From NCBI RefSeq assembly GCF_036226445.1, contig NZ_CP108474.1, positions 1,798,001 through 1,862,000 on the forward strand: a stretch of 64,000 nucleotides of DNA, given 5' to 3'. The notes under the pieces were generated by a model. That model searched no databases, was not told the origin of the DNA, and worked only from the letters and a program-made list of their open reading frames with translations. Origin of the DNA: Streptomyces sp. NBC_01255 (GTDB taxonomy: Bacteria > Actinomycetota > Actinomycetes > Streptomycetales > Streptomycetaceae). Shown one piece after another: positions 9,214-17,719 of the stretch. The translations under genes and the position numbers were made by a program. The stretch's first letter is position 1. Each line of letters starts with the position of its first letter.

Positions 9214-10436
9214 GCGGGCCACGGTAGCCAGGCGTGGAGGGCGAAGCCGCCGTCGGGGTCGGGGCCGTGCTCCATCCGGCCCCCGGCGAGGGCGGCGCGC
9301 TCGGTGAGCCCGATGAGGCCCTGGCCGGAGCCGGGGACGTGCGGGACGGGTCCGGCGGGGGCGGGGTTGCGGACGGTGACGTCGAGGCCGTCGCCGGGGC
9401 GGCCGCTCACGGTGACGGTGACCTTGGTGCCGGGGGCGTGCTTACGGGCGTTGGTCAGGCCCTCCTGGGCGATGCGGTAGGCGGTGCGGCCGGTGGAGGC
9501 GGGGACGGTGGGCGCGCCCTCGGCGGTGTCGACGTCGAGCTCCAGGACGACGTCGGCGCCGGCCTCGCGGGACTCGGCGACGAGCGCGTCCAGGGTGGCG
9601 AGGGTCGGCTGGGGCCGGTCGCCGCCGCCGTCGCCGTTCTCCCCGGGCGCGCGCAGGACGCCGATGATCTCGCGCAGGTCCTGGAGCGCCTCGTGGGCGC
9701 TGTCGCGGATGACACCGGCCGCGCGGGCGACCTGCTCGGGCGGGGCGTCGGGCCGGAATTCCAGGGCTCCCGCGTGGACGCTGAGCAGGGTCAGCCGGTG
9801 GGCGAGGACGTCGTGCATCTCGCGGGCGATGGCCTCGCGGGCGAGCCGCTGGGCCTGGGCGGCGCGGAGTTCGGCCTCGGCCTCGGCGCGGCGGGCCCGC
9901 TCGCGGAGGGCTTCGACGAGCTGGCGGCGGGAGCGGACGAGCATGCCCCAGGCGGTGACGAGCAGGATGAGGACGAAGCCGAGGAGGATCGCGATCCCGG
10001 CATTGAGGGTGGGGTCGGGGCGGACGAAGACCTGGACGGTGGAGGCGGCGACGGCGAGCGCGCCGAGCCAGGCGACCTCGCGGAAGGGACGGCGTACGGC
10101 GACGCTGAACAGGGCCGCGAGGACGGCACCGCCGGCGACCGGGGCGACGACGCTGACCAGGGAGAGGGCGACGGCCAGCCCGACGGGCCACCGGCGGCGG
10201 AGCCAGAGCGCGCAGCAGGCGGCGGCGCCGACGAGCTGGTCGAAGAGGATGACGGGCTCGCTGCTGTACTGCGCGCCGGCGTCGGCGGCGACGAGGCCGA
10301 CGAGGGCCGCGAGGAGGAAGAGCGAGGTGTCGACGATCCAGTCGCGGACGGTACGGCGGGGCCTGCCCGTGCCGCTCTCGCCCGGTTCGACCAGGTGGGA
10401 GGGGAGCAGCCAGCGCTGCCGTTCCGTACGGGTCAT
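9210..10436 (-). CDS. Sensor histidine kinase (HisKA_3)
   Basis: 408 residues. Four to six hydrophobic segments between about 35 and 165 form the membrane sensor, then a short coiled coil (about 168-200), the dimerisation/phosphotransfer motif REMHDVLAH at 205-213 with His208, and an HATPase_c domain with EGLTNARKHAPG and GSGQGLIGLTERAALAGG. This is the NarX/DesK-like kinase architecture common in streptomycetes. No large extracellular domain is present, so it probably senses membrane state or a membrane-soluble signal. It is coupled to the response regulator. Confidence 0.92.
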   Translation of the reverse strand: MTRTERQRWLLPSHLVEPGESGTGRPRRTVRDWIVDTSLFLLAALVGLVAADAGAQYSSEPVILFDQLVGAAACCALWLRRRWPVGLAVALSLVSVVAPVAGGAVLAALFSVAVRRPFREVAWLGALAVAASTVQVFVRPDPTLNAGIAILLGFVLILLVTAWGMLVRSRRQLVEALRERARRAEAEAELRAAQAQRLAREAIAREMHDVLAHRLTLLSVHAGALEFRPDAPPEQVARAAGVIRDSAHEALQDLREIIGVLRAPGENGDGGGDRPQPTLATLDALVAESREAGADVVLELDVDTAEGAPTVPASTGRTAYRIAQEGLTNARKHAPGTKVTVTVSGRPGDGLDVTVRNPAPAGPVPHVPGSGQGLIGLTERAALAGGRMEHGPDPDGGFALHAWLPWPA

Positions 10437-10489
10437 GTCGGCAATGTACGCAGCCGGGGCCCCCGAGCGGGTGAGGGGCGGGCCGGGAC

Positions 10490-10524
10490 GCTACCGAAGT
10501 CGCACGGGTCGATACTTCGGTAGC
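10490..10524. promoter_or_regulatory. Perfect 11-bp inverted repeat, candidate two-component operator
   Basis: GCTACCGAAGT (10490-10500) is mirrored by ACTTCGGTAGC (10514-10524) with a 13-base spacer. It lies between the histidine kinase start (10436, minus) and the small membrane protein (10583, plus), a standard position for autoregulatory operators. There is no U-tract, so a terminator is unlikely. Confidence 0.5.
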
Positions 10525-10582
10525 GGTGGGCATGGACCGGAGTCGGACGCGGCGGGAACCGCCACCCGCTCATGATCGAATC

Positions 10583-10804
10583 ATGAAGAGATTCCTGGAG
10601 GTCACCGGTTTCCTGCTCGTCGTGTTCGGTGTCTGCGGGGTGATCCGCGAGCTGACGGACGGCTGGTTCAGGCTGATGGGCCTGACCCGCTTCCTGACCG
10701 AGAACGTCTGGTTCATGGAGGGCCGGGAGTTGTTCGTCAACATCGTGATCGCCGTGCTCGGCCTGGTCCTCCTGATCCTGTCGGACCGGGTGCGGAAGTC
10801 CTGA
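10583..10804 (+). CDS. Small two-helix membrane protein
   Basis: 73 residues from ATG 10583 (MKRFLEV); an upstream in-frame start would add a basic, unlikely leader. Two hydrophobic stretches, FLLVVFGVCGVI near the start and NIVIAVLGLVLLIL near the end, are joined by an amphipathic linker. I do not recognise the family. Its position divergent from a two-component operon with a shared dyad suggests it is a target or accessory of that system. No good ribosome site is visible, so the start is tentative. Confidence 0.6.
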   Translation: MKRFLEVTGFLLVVFGVCGVIRELTDGWFRLMGLTRFLTENVWFMEGRELFVNIVIAVLGLVLLILSDRVRKS

Positions 10805-10825
10805 CCGGGCGGGCGCCCCGGGCGG

Positions 10826-11191
10826 TCAGACGCTCGCGGCGTCCAGCCGGGTCCTCTCTGCGTGGTGCTCGGCCGCCCGGTGGGCGGAGGAGCCGATGGC
10901 GGTGAGGACGGAGCCCGCCACGGCGAACGGCAGCGAGGCGCCGAGGTAGCCGAGGAGCCTCGGCCAGTCGCGCGCCTCCGCGCAGACCCGCGAGGTGTCG
11001 TGGAGGTCGTCGGCGGTGATGCGGGCGTGGCACGTCGTCGTGACGTAGTTGTGCTCCACCTCGTACGGGGTGAGGAGCAGGACCGCGAACCCGATCCAGA
11101 GCAGGCCGGCCACCGTGAGGAGGCCGAGGCCCCAGCCCTGGGTGCGCCGGGCACGGGCGCGGAACCCGGCGTCATAGGCAAGTGAACTCAT
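10826..11191 (-). CDS. Small membrane protein of unknown function
   Basis: 121 residues from ATG 11191. Two hydrophobic helices (about 22-42 and 85-105) flank a hydrophilic loop with two cysteines (TTCHARITADDLHDTSRVC) that could form an extracytoplasmic disulfide. The basic N-terminus suggests both ends are inside. It ends 22 bases from the stop of the converging small membrane gene and follows the EamA transporter after a 12-base gap, so it is probably co-transcribed with it. No family recognised. Confidence 0.7.
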   Translation of the reverse strand: MSSLAYDAGFRARARRTQGWGLGLLTVAGLLWIGFAVLLLTPYEVEHNYVTTTCHARITADDLHDTSRVCAEARDWPRLLGYLGASLPFAVAGSVLTAIGSSAHRAAEHHAERTRLDAASV

Positions 11192-11202
11192 GATCGGAAA
11201 AC

Positions 11203-12138
11203 CTACCGGGCGTCCTCGTCGGCCGTGCGGCGGCCCCAACTGGTGCCCGCCAGAACGAGGATCGCGCCCACGAGGCCGAGGACTCCGGGGCGGTCGCCGG
11301 CGAGGGCGATGCCCGCGGCGGCGGCCCAGAGGGGCTCCGTACCGAGGAGGAGGCTGACCCGGGACGGGGAGCTGCGGCGGACGGCCCACATCTGCACGAA
11401 GAAGGCGAACAGCGTGCAGAAGACGGAGAGGAACAGCAGCCCGGCCCATTCGCGGGGGCCGAAGTCGAGGGCCGTGGCCCACGGCGAGGCGCCCGTGCCG
11501 GGGAAGGCCGCGATGACGGCGAAGACGGCGACGGCGGAGCCGAGCTGCACGGTGGTGAGGGAGAGCGAGTCGGCCGACCGGACCGCCTTGATCCGGGACA
11601 TGGCCAGGACGTGGACGGTACGGGCGACGGCGGCGAGCAGCATGAGGAGGTCGCCGAGGGAGGGGGCGGTGAAGCCACCGCCCTGGGTGAGCAGGACGAC
11701 GCCCGCGACGGAGAGCGCGGCGGCGGCGAGGAAGGCGCGGGGCGGCCTGACCCGGGTGACGGCGGCCTCGGCCAGCGGGGTGAGGATCATGGTGAGGCTG
11801 ATGATCAGGCCCGCGTTGGTGGCGGAGGTGTGGACGACGCCGTACGTCTCCAGGAGGAAGATCCCGCTGAGGATCAGCCCGAGGGTGGCGGCGCCGCGCC
11901 ACTGGGGCGCGGTGAGCGCGCGCAGCTTGCGCCATCCGGCGACGACGAGGACGGGCAGCACCACCGCGAAGCGCAGCACGAGGACCGCGATGACGGTGTG
12001 GGTGGTGGTGATGCCCTTGGCCGCGAGATAGCTGGCGCCCCAGACGACGGCGACGAGCAGGACGGGCAGATCGGTGAGCCAGGCCCGGCGCGGGGCGCCG
12101 AGGGACACGGGTGCGGCGATCGAAGACGAAACCGACAT
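11203..12138 (-). CDS. EamA/DMT-superfamily transporter
   Basis: 311 residues from ATG 12138 (MSVSSS); a GGAG lies 12 bases upstream, while the longer frame lacks one. Ten hydrophobic helices in two repeated EamA halves; the first begins LPVLLVAVVWGASYLAAKG, with the typical WG near the start of helix 1. Members export amino acids, purine bases or other metabolites. The substrate cannot be read. The gene is followed by the small two-helix protein. Confidence 0.88.
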   Translation of the reverse strand: MSVSSSIAAPVSLGAPRRAWLTDLPVLLVAVVWGASYLAAKGITTTHTVIAVLVLRFAVVLPVLVVAGWRKLRALTAPQWRGAATLGLILSGIFLLETYGVVHTSATNAGLIISLTMILTPLAEAAVTRVRPPRAFLAAAALSVAGVVLLTQGGGFTAPSLGDLLMLLAAVARTVHVLAMSRIKAVRSADSLSLTTVQLGSAVAVFAVIAAFPGTGASPWATALDFGPREWAGLLFLSVFCTLFAFFVQMWAVRRSSPSRVSLLLGTEPLWAAAAGIALAGDRPGVLGLVGAILVLAGTSWGRRTADEDAR

Positions 12139-12257
12139 TGCGGGCCGTTTCTCCAACTCTTGTGGCGGGGTGGAGACTTCAGTGGCTCGCACGCGGAGCG
12201 ATCACCGTACCCGGACCGGCCGGTGGTGGCTACACCTTTCCGGGGCTTTTCCGCTGG

Positions 12258-12866
12258 TCAGTAGCTGCCGTAGGTGGGGCGCCCGCCGAGCTCGTACGTG
12301 AGGATCGCGACGCCCGAGCCGGTGGTGCGCGCATCGGTCTGCCGGAAGGCGGTGGGGCGCACCCCGTCGGTGAAGAGGCGGCGGCCGGTGCCGAGGATCA
12401 CCGGGAAGACGAGCAGGCGGAGGGTGTCGATGAGGTCGTGGTCGAGCAGGGTCCGGGCGAGGCCGCCGCTGCCGTGCATCTGGATCTCCCCGTCGAGGCT
12501 CTCCTTGAGGTCGGCGACCTCCTTCACGACGTCACCGCGGAGCAGGGTGGTCCCGGCCCAGTCGGCGGTGTCGAGGGTGGTGGTGGCGACGTACTTGGGG
12601 AGGGCGTTGAGCTTGCCGGCGATGGGGTCGTCGGGGTCGGTGTGCTTCGGCCAGTAGCCCGCGAAGATGTCGTACGTGCGGCGCCCGAGGAGGAAGGCGG
12701 TCGGGCGGGTGAAGACCTCGTTCATGAACTGTCCGAAGTCCTCGTCGCCGTACGGCACGGACCAGCCTCCGTGCTCGAACCCGCCGCTGGGGTCCTCCTG
12801 CGGGCCGCCGGGCGCCTGGTGGACGCCGTCGAGGGTGAGGAACTGGGTGAGGCTGAGCGTGGCCAT
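12258..12866 (-). CDS. Dihydrofolate reductase/RibD C-terminal family protein
   Basis: 202 residues from ATG 12866, with AAGG upstream. The N-terminal strand SLTQFLTLDGV, LLGRRTYDIFAGYWP, the middle strand KYVATTTL and HGSGGLARTLLDHDLIDTLRLLVFPVILGTGRRLF are hallmarks of the YyaP/RibD_C family of NADPH-binding reductases. Substrates of these stand-alone proteins are mostly unknown. It is divergent from an SDR gene; the gap holds a 24-bp tandem duplication just upstream of this start. Confidence 0.88.
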   Translation of the reverse strand: MATLSLTQFLTLDGVHQAPGGPQEDPSGGFEHGGWSVPYGDEDFGQFMNEVFTRPTAFLLGRRTYDIFAGYWPKHTDPDDPIAGKLNALPKYVATTTLDTADWAGTTLLRGDVVKEVADLKESLDGEIQMHGSGGLARTLLDHDLIDTLRLLVFPVILGTGRRLFTDGVRPTAFRQTDARTTGSGVAILTYELGGRPTYGSY

Positions 12867-12888
12867 GACGAGTGCCTTTCTGGTCCTG

Positions 12889-12936
12889 TCCATCGTGTCT
12901 CAGAAGCTCGGATCCATCGTGTCTCAGAAGCTCGGA
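12889..12936. repeat. Perfect 24-bp tandem duplication upstream of the reductase
   Basis: Two identical 24-base units (12889-12912 and 12913-12936) beginning TCCATCGTGTCTCAG lie immediately upstream of the minus-strand reductase gene, in the divergent control region shared with the SDR gene. The unit carries TGAGAC and ACGATG elements on the minus strand and could duplicate a promoter or operator. Confidence 0.7.
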
Positions 12937-13058
12937 CCGCACCGCTCGACGGAACTCATCGGCGATCGGGTCGCCGTCCGATTCCCGCCGGTGCCCGACC
13001 GCCCTGCCGAGTTTCATTGAACCCGCAACGACCAAGCATTTCTGACGGAGGTTTCGGG

Positions 13059-13799
13059 ATGTCCACGATGAACGGCACGGCGGTTCTGGTGACGGGCGGC
13101 AGCCGCGGGATCGGCGCGGCCACGGCCGTCCGCCTGGCGCGGGAGGGCGCCGATGTGGCCTTCACCTACGTACGGGACGAGGCGGCGGCCAAGGAGGTCG
13201 CCGCGCGGATCGAGGCGGCGGGACGCAAGGCGCTGCCGCTGCGCGCCGACGCGGCCGACGCCGGGGACGCGGCGGGCGCGGTGGAGTGGGCGGCGGACGC
13301 CCTGGGCCGGCTCGACGTCCTCGTGAACAGTGTGGGCGCCGGGGTCCTCGGCCCGCTGGAGTCGCTGACCCTGGCGGACGTGGACCGGGTCCTCGCGGTG
13401 AACGTCCGCGCGGCCTTCCTCGCCTCGCAGGCGGCGGCCGCGCGGCTGCCGGAGGGCGGGCGGATCGTCACGATCGGCACCTGCATGACGCAGCGGGTCC
13501 CCGGGCCGGGAGGCACGCTGTACGCGACGAGCAAGGCGGCGCTGATCGGGCTGACGAAGGCGCTCGCCCGGGAGCTGGGCGGGCGCGGCATCACGGCGAA
13601 CATCGTCCACCCCGGTCCGATCGACACCGACATGAACCCGGCGGACGGCCCGTACGCGGAGGGCCAGGCGGCGATGACGGCCCTGGGCCGCTTCGGCACG
13701 GCGGACGAGGTGGCGGCGATGGTCACCTTCCTCGCGGGGCCGGAGGGCCGGTACGTGACGGGGGCGGAGTTCGCGGTGGACGGCGGCCACGCCGCGTAA
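13059..13799 (+). CDS. Short-chain dehydrogenase/reductase (FabG-like)
   Basis: 246 residues. Rossmann motif VTGGSRGIGAA near 11-21, NSVGAG near 88, catalytic Tyr/Lys in YATSKAALIGLTKALA and the C-terminal VTGAEFAVDGGHAA typical of classical SDRs. The catalytic region reads IVTIGTCMTQRVPGPGGTLYATSK, so Thr rather than Ser stands near the usual active-site Ser position. ATG 13059 follows ACGGAGG at a good distance. Probably a soluble NADPH-dependent ketone or quinone reductase; substrate unknown. Confidence 0.9.
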   Translation: MSTMNGTAVLVTGGSRGIGAATAVRLAREGADVAFTYVRDEAAAKEVAARIEAAGRKALPLRADAADAGDAAGAVEWAADALGRLDVLVNSVGAGVLGPLESLTLADVDRVLAVNVRAAFLASQAAAARLPEGGRIVTIGTCMTQRVPGPGGTLYATSKAALIGLTKALARELGGRGITANIVHPGPIDTDMNPADGPYAEGQAAMTALGRFGTADEVAAMVTFLAGPEGRYVTGAEFAVDGGHAA

Positions 13800-13942
13800 C
13801 CGCGGGGAGAGAGGCCGTCACCCACGGGACCGGCGAGTGAGCCGAAGGGGCGCGGCCGGGGGAACAGCGCCGAGCGCGCGGAGGCCCCGACGAAGGAGGG
13901 GTCGAGCACGGTCGGGGCTGTGAGCCCGGCTTGAGCGCCCCG

Positions 13943-13972
13943 TGGGGGTCCCCCCGGCGAAGGTAGGGGGAG
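13943..13972. repeat. Second copy of the G/C dispersed repeat type
   Basis: TGGGGGTCCCCCCGGCGAAG followed by GTAGGGGGAG resembles the block at 2383-2420. It lies in a 314-base gene-free stretch (13800-14113) that otherwise holds low-complexity GC sequence and the terminator of the allantoin genes; I see no gene there. Confidence 0.5.
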
Positions 13973-13982
13973 AACCGAGCCC

Positions 13983-14036
13983 AAAAAAAAGGGGGCGCGA
14001 GGGCGCACCGGTGCTGTCGGTCGGTGCGCCCTCGCG
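13983..14036 (-). terminator. Rho-independent terminator of the allB-alc operon
   Basis: A perfect 15-bp stem (13996-14010 with 14022-14036, 11-base loop) is followed on the minus strand by a run of eight T (complement of the A-run at 13983-13990). It lies 78 bases beyond the alc stop. A U8 tail is unusually strong for Streptomyces. Confidence 0.85.
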
Positions 14037-14113
14037 GGCCGGGCGGGGTGTCGTGCCCGCCCAGTTCAGGGGGAGGGGCGGCCGTCAGCCGCCCAGGTCC
14101 CGGTCGTGGGCCG

Positions 14114-15232
14114 TCAGCCGCCCAGCTCCTGGTGGCGGGCGGTCAGCCGTGCCGCGCCGGCCTCGGTGAGGGAGCCGAAGAGGCGGAGGCGGGAGATGCC
14201 GCCGTCCGGGTAGATGTCGATCCGGATCCGGGAGCCGACGGCCGGGGTGTCGAGGACGAACCGGTGGTTGGTGTCGGGCTGGAGGCGGGTCCGGGGCAGG
14301 ATCTCGGCCCAGTCCTCGGAGCCTTCGGCGGCGACCGAGAGCGCGGCCCAGCCCGCGCTGTTGCCCTTGAGGTACGCGGTGTCGATCTCGACGGCGCGGA
14401 TCTCGGACTCGGCGACGAGCTGGTAGCGGATCCAGTCGTTGCCCTTGTCGCGGCGGCGGCGGGTCTCCCAGCCGTCGTCCATCTTGCGGGAGCGGCCCGG
14501 CTGGATGGTGTTGGTGGCCGGGGAGTAGAAGCGGTCGGAGGCGTCCTCGACCTGGCCGCCGTTCTCCAGGGCCGCGAGGTCGAAGGTGCCGAGGACGGCG
14601 AGCCAGCGCGGGTCGGGGGCGACTTCGCCGTAGACGCGGAGGCGGGCGATGCCGCCGTCGGGGTGCTGGTTGACGCGCAGGTGGGTGAAGCGCTGCTCGA
14701 CGTCGACGGCGAAGCCGTTGGCGGCGTGGCCGCCGACGGCGGTGCGCGGGACGAGCGTCGTCCACTTGACGTCGTCGGCGAGGAGCTCCTCGGGCGAGGG
14801 CGAGCCGGCGACGGAGGTCGCCTCGACGGAGACGGCCTGCGGGTAGTTGCCGCGGAAGTGGGCGGTGTCGAGGACGATGCCGCGGACGACGCCGGGGGCG
14901 CCGAGGCGTACGAGCGCCCAGTCGTGGTCGTCGTCGGTGGGGTGCGGCTGCTGGGCGGAGATGCCACGGCGGCGGCGGGTCTCCCAGCCGTCCATGATCT
15001 TGCCCTTGTGGCCGAAGTGCTCGGGGTCGAACTCGGCGGCCTCGGGCTTCAGCAGGTTCTCGCGCTCGGCGAAGAACTCGTCGTTGGCCGCGACCACGCC
15101 CGCGCCGAGACGTCGGTCGGCGAGGTCGGCGTACTGGGTGAAGGGGAAGTCGGCGGTCCGGTAGTCGGCGTACGGGTCGCCGCCGCCGTAGGGGCTCGCG
15201 TCACCGGTGAAGCTCGGTATGGCGGAGGACAC
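14114..15232 (-). CDS. alc: Allantoicase
   Basis: 372 residues from GTG 15232, with GAAAGGAAC upstream. Hydrolyses allantoate to ureidoglycolate and urea. Two tandem allantoicase repeats are visible: each has a GWETRRRR motif (KIMDGWETRRRR near 78 and KMDDGWETRRRR near 245), a DTAHFRGN or DTAYLKGN segment and a terminal DGGI.RLR.FG strand. Length matches the bacterial family. It follows allantoinase by one base and ends before a strong terminator, so the two are co-transcribed. Regulated from the allB promoter, where two operator types are seen. Confidence 0.95.
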   Translation of the reverse strand: MSSAIPSFTGDASPYGGGDPYADYRTADFPFTQYADLADRRLGAGVVAANDEFFAERENLLKPEAAEFDPEHFGHKGKIMDGWETRRRRGISAQQPHPTDDDHDWALVRLGAPGVVRGIVLDTAHFRGNYPQAVSVEATSVAGSPSPEELLADDVKWTTLVPRTAVGGHAANGFAVDVEQRFTHLRVNQHPDGGIARLRVYGEVAPDPRWLAVLGTFDLAALENGGQVEDASDRFYSPATNTIQPGRSRKMDDGWETRRRRDKGNDWIRYQLVAESEIRAVEIDTAYLKGNSAGWAALSVAAEGSEDWAEILPRTRLQPDTNHRFVLDTPAVGSRIRIDIYPDGGISRLRLFGSLTEAGAARLTARHQELGG

Positions 15233-15233
15233 G

Positions 15234-16568
15234 TCAGTTGTTCCTTTCGAGGAGGCGGCCGGAGGGCTCGGCGAGGGTGCCGTGGTCGACGATCCGCTCT
15301 CCGCGCAGCCAGGTGGAGGCGACGACGCCGCTGAGGGTCTTGCCCGCGTAGGCGGTGATGCGGTTGCGGTGCTGGAGTTCGGCCGGGTCGACGGTGAAGG
15401 TCGCGTCCGGGTCGATGACGGCGAAGTCGGCGTCACGGCCGGCCTCGATGGCGCCCTTCCGCGACAGGCCCGCGAGTCGTGCGGGGGCCTCGGACATCCA
15501 GCGGACCACGTCCTCCAGGGAGTGGCCGCGGCGCCGGGCCTCGGTCCAGATCGCGGGGAGGCCGAGCTGGAGGGAGGAGATGCCGCCCCAGGCGGAGGAG
15601 AAGTCGGGGGTCTTCAGGTCCGCGGTCGACGGCGAGTGGTCGGAGACGATGCAGTCGATGACGCCGTCGGCGAGCCCCTGCCACAGGGCGTCCTGGTTGG
15701 AGGCCTCACGGATGGGCGGGCAGCACTTGAACTCGGTCGCGCCGTCCGGGATCTCCTCCGCGGTGAGCGTGAGGAAGTGCGGACACGACTCGACGGTGAC
15801 CTTGACGCCGTCCGCCTTCGCGGCGGCGATCAGCGGCAGCGCGTCGGAGGAGGACAGGTGCAGGACGTGGACGCGGGCGTTCAGCCGTCGGGCCTGGTTG
15901 ACCAGGTTCTCGATCGCCGTGTTCTCGGCGTCCCGGGGACGGGAGGCGAGGAAGTCGGCGTACTCGGCGGAGGACTTCTGCGGCGCGGCCGCGAGGTGGT
16001 GGGGGTCCTCGGCGTGCACGATCATCAGACCGTCGAAGCCCGCGATCTCGGCGAGAGAGTTCGCCAGCTCCTCCTGGTCCAGCGACGGGAACTCGTCCAC
16101 GCCGGACGGCGACAGGAAGCACTTGAATCCGTAGACCCCGGCGTCGTGCAGCGGGCGCAGGTCCTTGACGTTGTCGGGCAGCGCGCCGCCCCAGAAGCCG
16201 ACGTCGATGTGCGCCTTCGGGCGGGCGACGTCCTGCTTCACCCGCAGGTTCTCCACCGTCGTGGTCGGCGGGATGGAGTTCAGCGGCATGTCGAGCAGCG
16301 TGGTGATGCCGCCGGCGGCCGCCGCGCGGGTGGCGGTCCAGAAGCCCTCCCACTCGGTGCGGCCCGGGTCGTTCACGTGCACGTGGGTGTCGACGAGGCC
16401 CGGCAGGACGACGTCGTCGCCGACGTCCTCCAGGCGAGCGCCGGCCGGTACCTCGGCGTCGTACGGCAGCACGGCCGCGATCGTCCCGCCGGAGACGGCG
16501 ATCGACGCCGGGCGGGTCCCCTCGGGGGTGATCACGCGAGTCGAGCGCAGGACCAGGTTGACGTCCAC
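15234..16568 (-). CDS. allB: Allantoinase
   Basis: 444 residues, GTG start. Hydrolyses the hydantoin ring of allantoin to allantoate using a binuclear metal centre. Metal-binding motif [10 protein letters not shown] near 60-69, the conserved Lys in [10 protein letters not shown] near 148, HAED and HVLHLSSSD histidines, and SDHSPS near 315-320 with the catalytic Asp. Length and motifs match bacterial AllB of the cyclic amidohydrolase family. First gene of the allB-alc operon, divergent from allR. Confidence 0.96.
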   Translation of the reverse strand: MDVNLVLRSTRVITPEGTRPASIAVSGGTIAAVLPYDAEVPAGARLEDVGDDVVLPGLVDTHVHVNDPGRTEWEGFWTATRAAAAGGITTLLDMPLNSIPPTTTVENLRVKQDVARPKAHIDVGFWGGALPDNVKDLRPLHDAGVYGFKCFLSPSGVDEFPSLDQEELANSLAEIAGFDGLMIVHAEDPHHLAAAPQKSSAEYADFLASRPRDAENTAIENLVNQARRLNARVHVLHLSSSDALPLIAAAKADGVKVTVESCPHFLTLTAEEIPDGATEFKCCPPIREASNQDALWQGLADGVIDCIVSDHSPSTADLKTPDFSSAWGGISSLQLGLPAIWTEARRRGHSLEDVVRWMSEAPARLAGLSRKGAIEAGRDADFAVIDPDATFTVDPAELQHRNRITAYAGKTLSGVVASTWLRGERIVDHGTLAEPSGRLLERNN

Positions 16569-16609
16569 CCGTACCCCTTCTTCAAGCGATTCACTGAGGA
16601 ACCGGGAAA

Positions 16610-16658
16610 TTCAACGAACTGTTGAAGGAGTCTTCACTTCCGGACGACATGTCGTCAA
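16610..16658 (-). promoter_or_regulatory. allB promoter with 17-mer operator TTCAAC-N5-GTTGAA
   Basis: Minus-strand -35 TTGACG (complement of 16653-16658), 18-base spacer and -10 AAGACT (16629-16634). Immediately downstream, over the likely start site, is the perfect dyad TTCAACGAACTGTTGAA (16610-16626). A second perfect palindrome GACGACATGTCGTC (16643-16656) overlaps the -35. The same 17-mer type recurs at aceB, uraD and the catalase gene. Confidence 0.6.
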
Positions 16659-16703
16659 GGGCACACTTCCAGCATCGACCCTCGACGAACCCGACTTAGA
16701 TGT

Positions 16704-16739
16704 TTCCACAAAGTGGAATGGAAATTCCGTACAGTAGAA
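16704..16739. promoter_or_regulatory. Paired 15-mer operator (AllR type) in the allB-allR gap
   Basis: TTCCACAAAGTGGAA (16704-16718) is followed exactly 21 bp later by TTCCGTACAGTAGAA (16725-16739). The first is a perfect dyad, the second has one weak half. The same 15-mer pair with identical spacing occurs at aceB, hyi and gcl. IclR proteins bind DNA as dimers of dimers, which fits a paired site. Binding by AllR is inference from position. The rest of the 334-base gap contains no gene. Confidence 0.65.
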
Positions 16740-16902
16740 CGTAGCTCCACACATGTGGGGCGGAGCCGGACCACGCCGAGCCCTCCCCGACACCGGACAA
16801 ACACCCCCTGACCGGCCCGTACGCCGGTACCGGCACCAGGTGTCCCGGCCGGTGGCCCGGTAGGCTGCTGACTTGCCCGCCTGCCTCGAAAGGACCGTTG
16901 AC

Positions 16903-17712
16903 GTGCCGACGTCCAGCGCCAGCACCACCGACGCCGCCAAGCCCGCAGCCGCGAGCGGTGGCGTCCAGTCCCTTGAGCGTGCCTTCGACCTCCTTGAGCG
17001 GATGGCCGACGCCGGGGGCGAGGTCGGGCTGAGCGAGCTCTCCGCCAGCAGCGGACTGCCGCTCCCCACCATCCACCGTCTGATGCGCACCCTCGTCGCC
17101 TGCGGCTACGTGCGCCAGCAGCCCAACCGGCGGTACGCGCTCGGCCCCCGCCTCATCCGGCTCGGCGAGTCCTCCTCCCGCCTCCTCGGCACCTGGGCCC
17201 GCCCCTACCTGGCGCGGCTCGTCGAGGAGACCGGCGAGACGGCCAACATGGCGCTGCTCGACGGGGACGAGATCGTGTACGTCGCCCAGGTGCCGTCCAA
17301 GCACTCGATGCGCATGTTCACCGAGGTCGGCCGGCGGGTCCTGCCGCACTCGACCGGTGTGGGCAAGGCGCTCCTCGCCGACACCCCGGCGGAGGAGGTG
17401 CGCGCGCTGCTCGCCCGCACCGGCATGCCGGCGGCCACCGAGAAGACCATCACCACGCCGGACGGCTTCCTCGACGCGCTCGAAGCGGTCCGCGCGACGG
17501 GGTACGCGGTCGACGACAACGAGCAGGAGATAGGAGTCCGCTGCCTCGCGGTGCCGGTCCCCGACTCCCCCACCGCCGCGGCGATCTCGATCTCGGGCCC
17601 GGCGGGCCGGGTCACCGAGGCGGCCACGGAGAAGATCGTCCCGATCCTCCAGCAGGTCGCCCGCGAACTGTCGGCGGCCCTCGCCAACACGACGGGCAAC
17701 GGCCAGGGCTGA
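16903..17712 (+). CDS. allR: IclR-family regulator of allantoin catabolism
   Basis: 269 residues from GTG 16903, chosen for the GAAAGGA site ahead. N-terminal winged helix (about 22-85) with GLSELSASSGLPLPTIHRLM, then an IclR effector domain (about 95-260) containing HSTGVGKALLA and the conserved DDNEQEIGVRCLAVPV. Divergent from allB. In Streptomyces coelicolor the IclR protein at the same place, AllR, represses allantoin genes; glyoxylate or an allantoin intermediate as ligand is family-based inference. Likely binds the paired 15-mer sites at its own promoter and at aceB, hyi and gcl. Confidence 0.92.
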   Translation: MPTSSASTTDAAKPAAASGGVQSLERAFDLLERMADAGGEVGLSELSASSGLPLPTIHRLMRTLVACGYVRQQPNRRYALGPRLIRLGESSSRLLGTWARPYLARLVEETGETANMALLDGDEIVYVAQVPSKHSMRMFTEVGRRVLPHSTGVGKALLADTPAEEVRALLARTGMPAATEKTITTPDGFLDALEAVRATGYAVDDNEQEIGVRCLAVPVPDSPTAAAISISGPAGRVTEAATEKIVPILQQVARELSAALANTTGNGQG

Positions 17713-17719
17713 CACCGTC

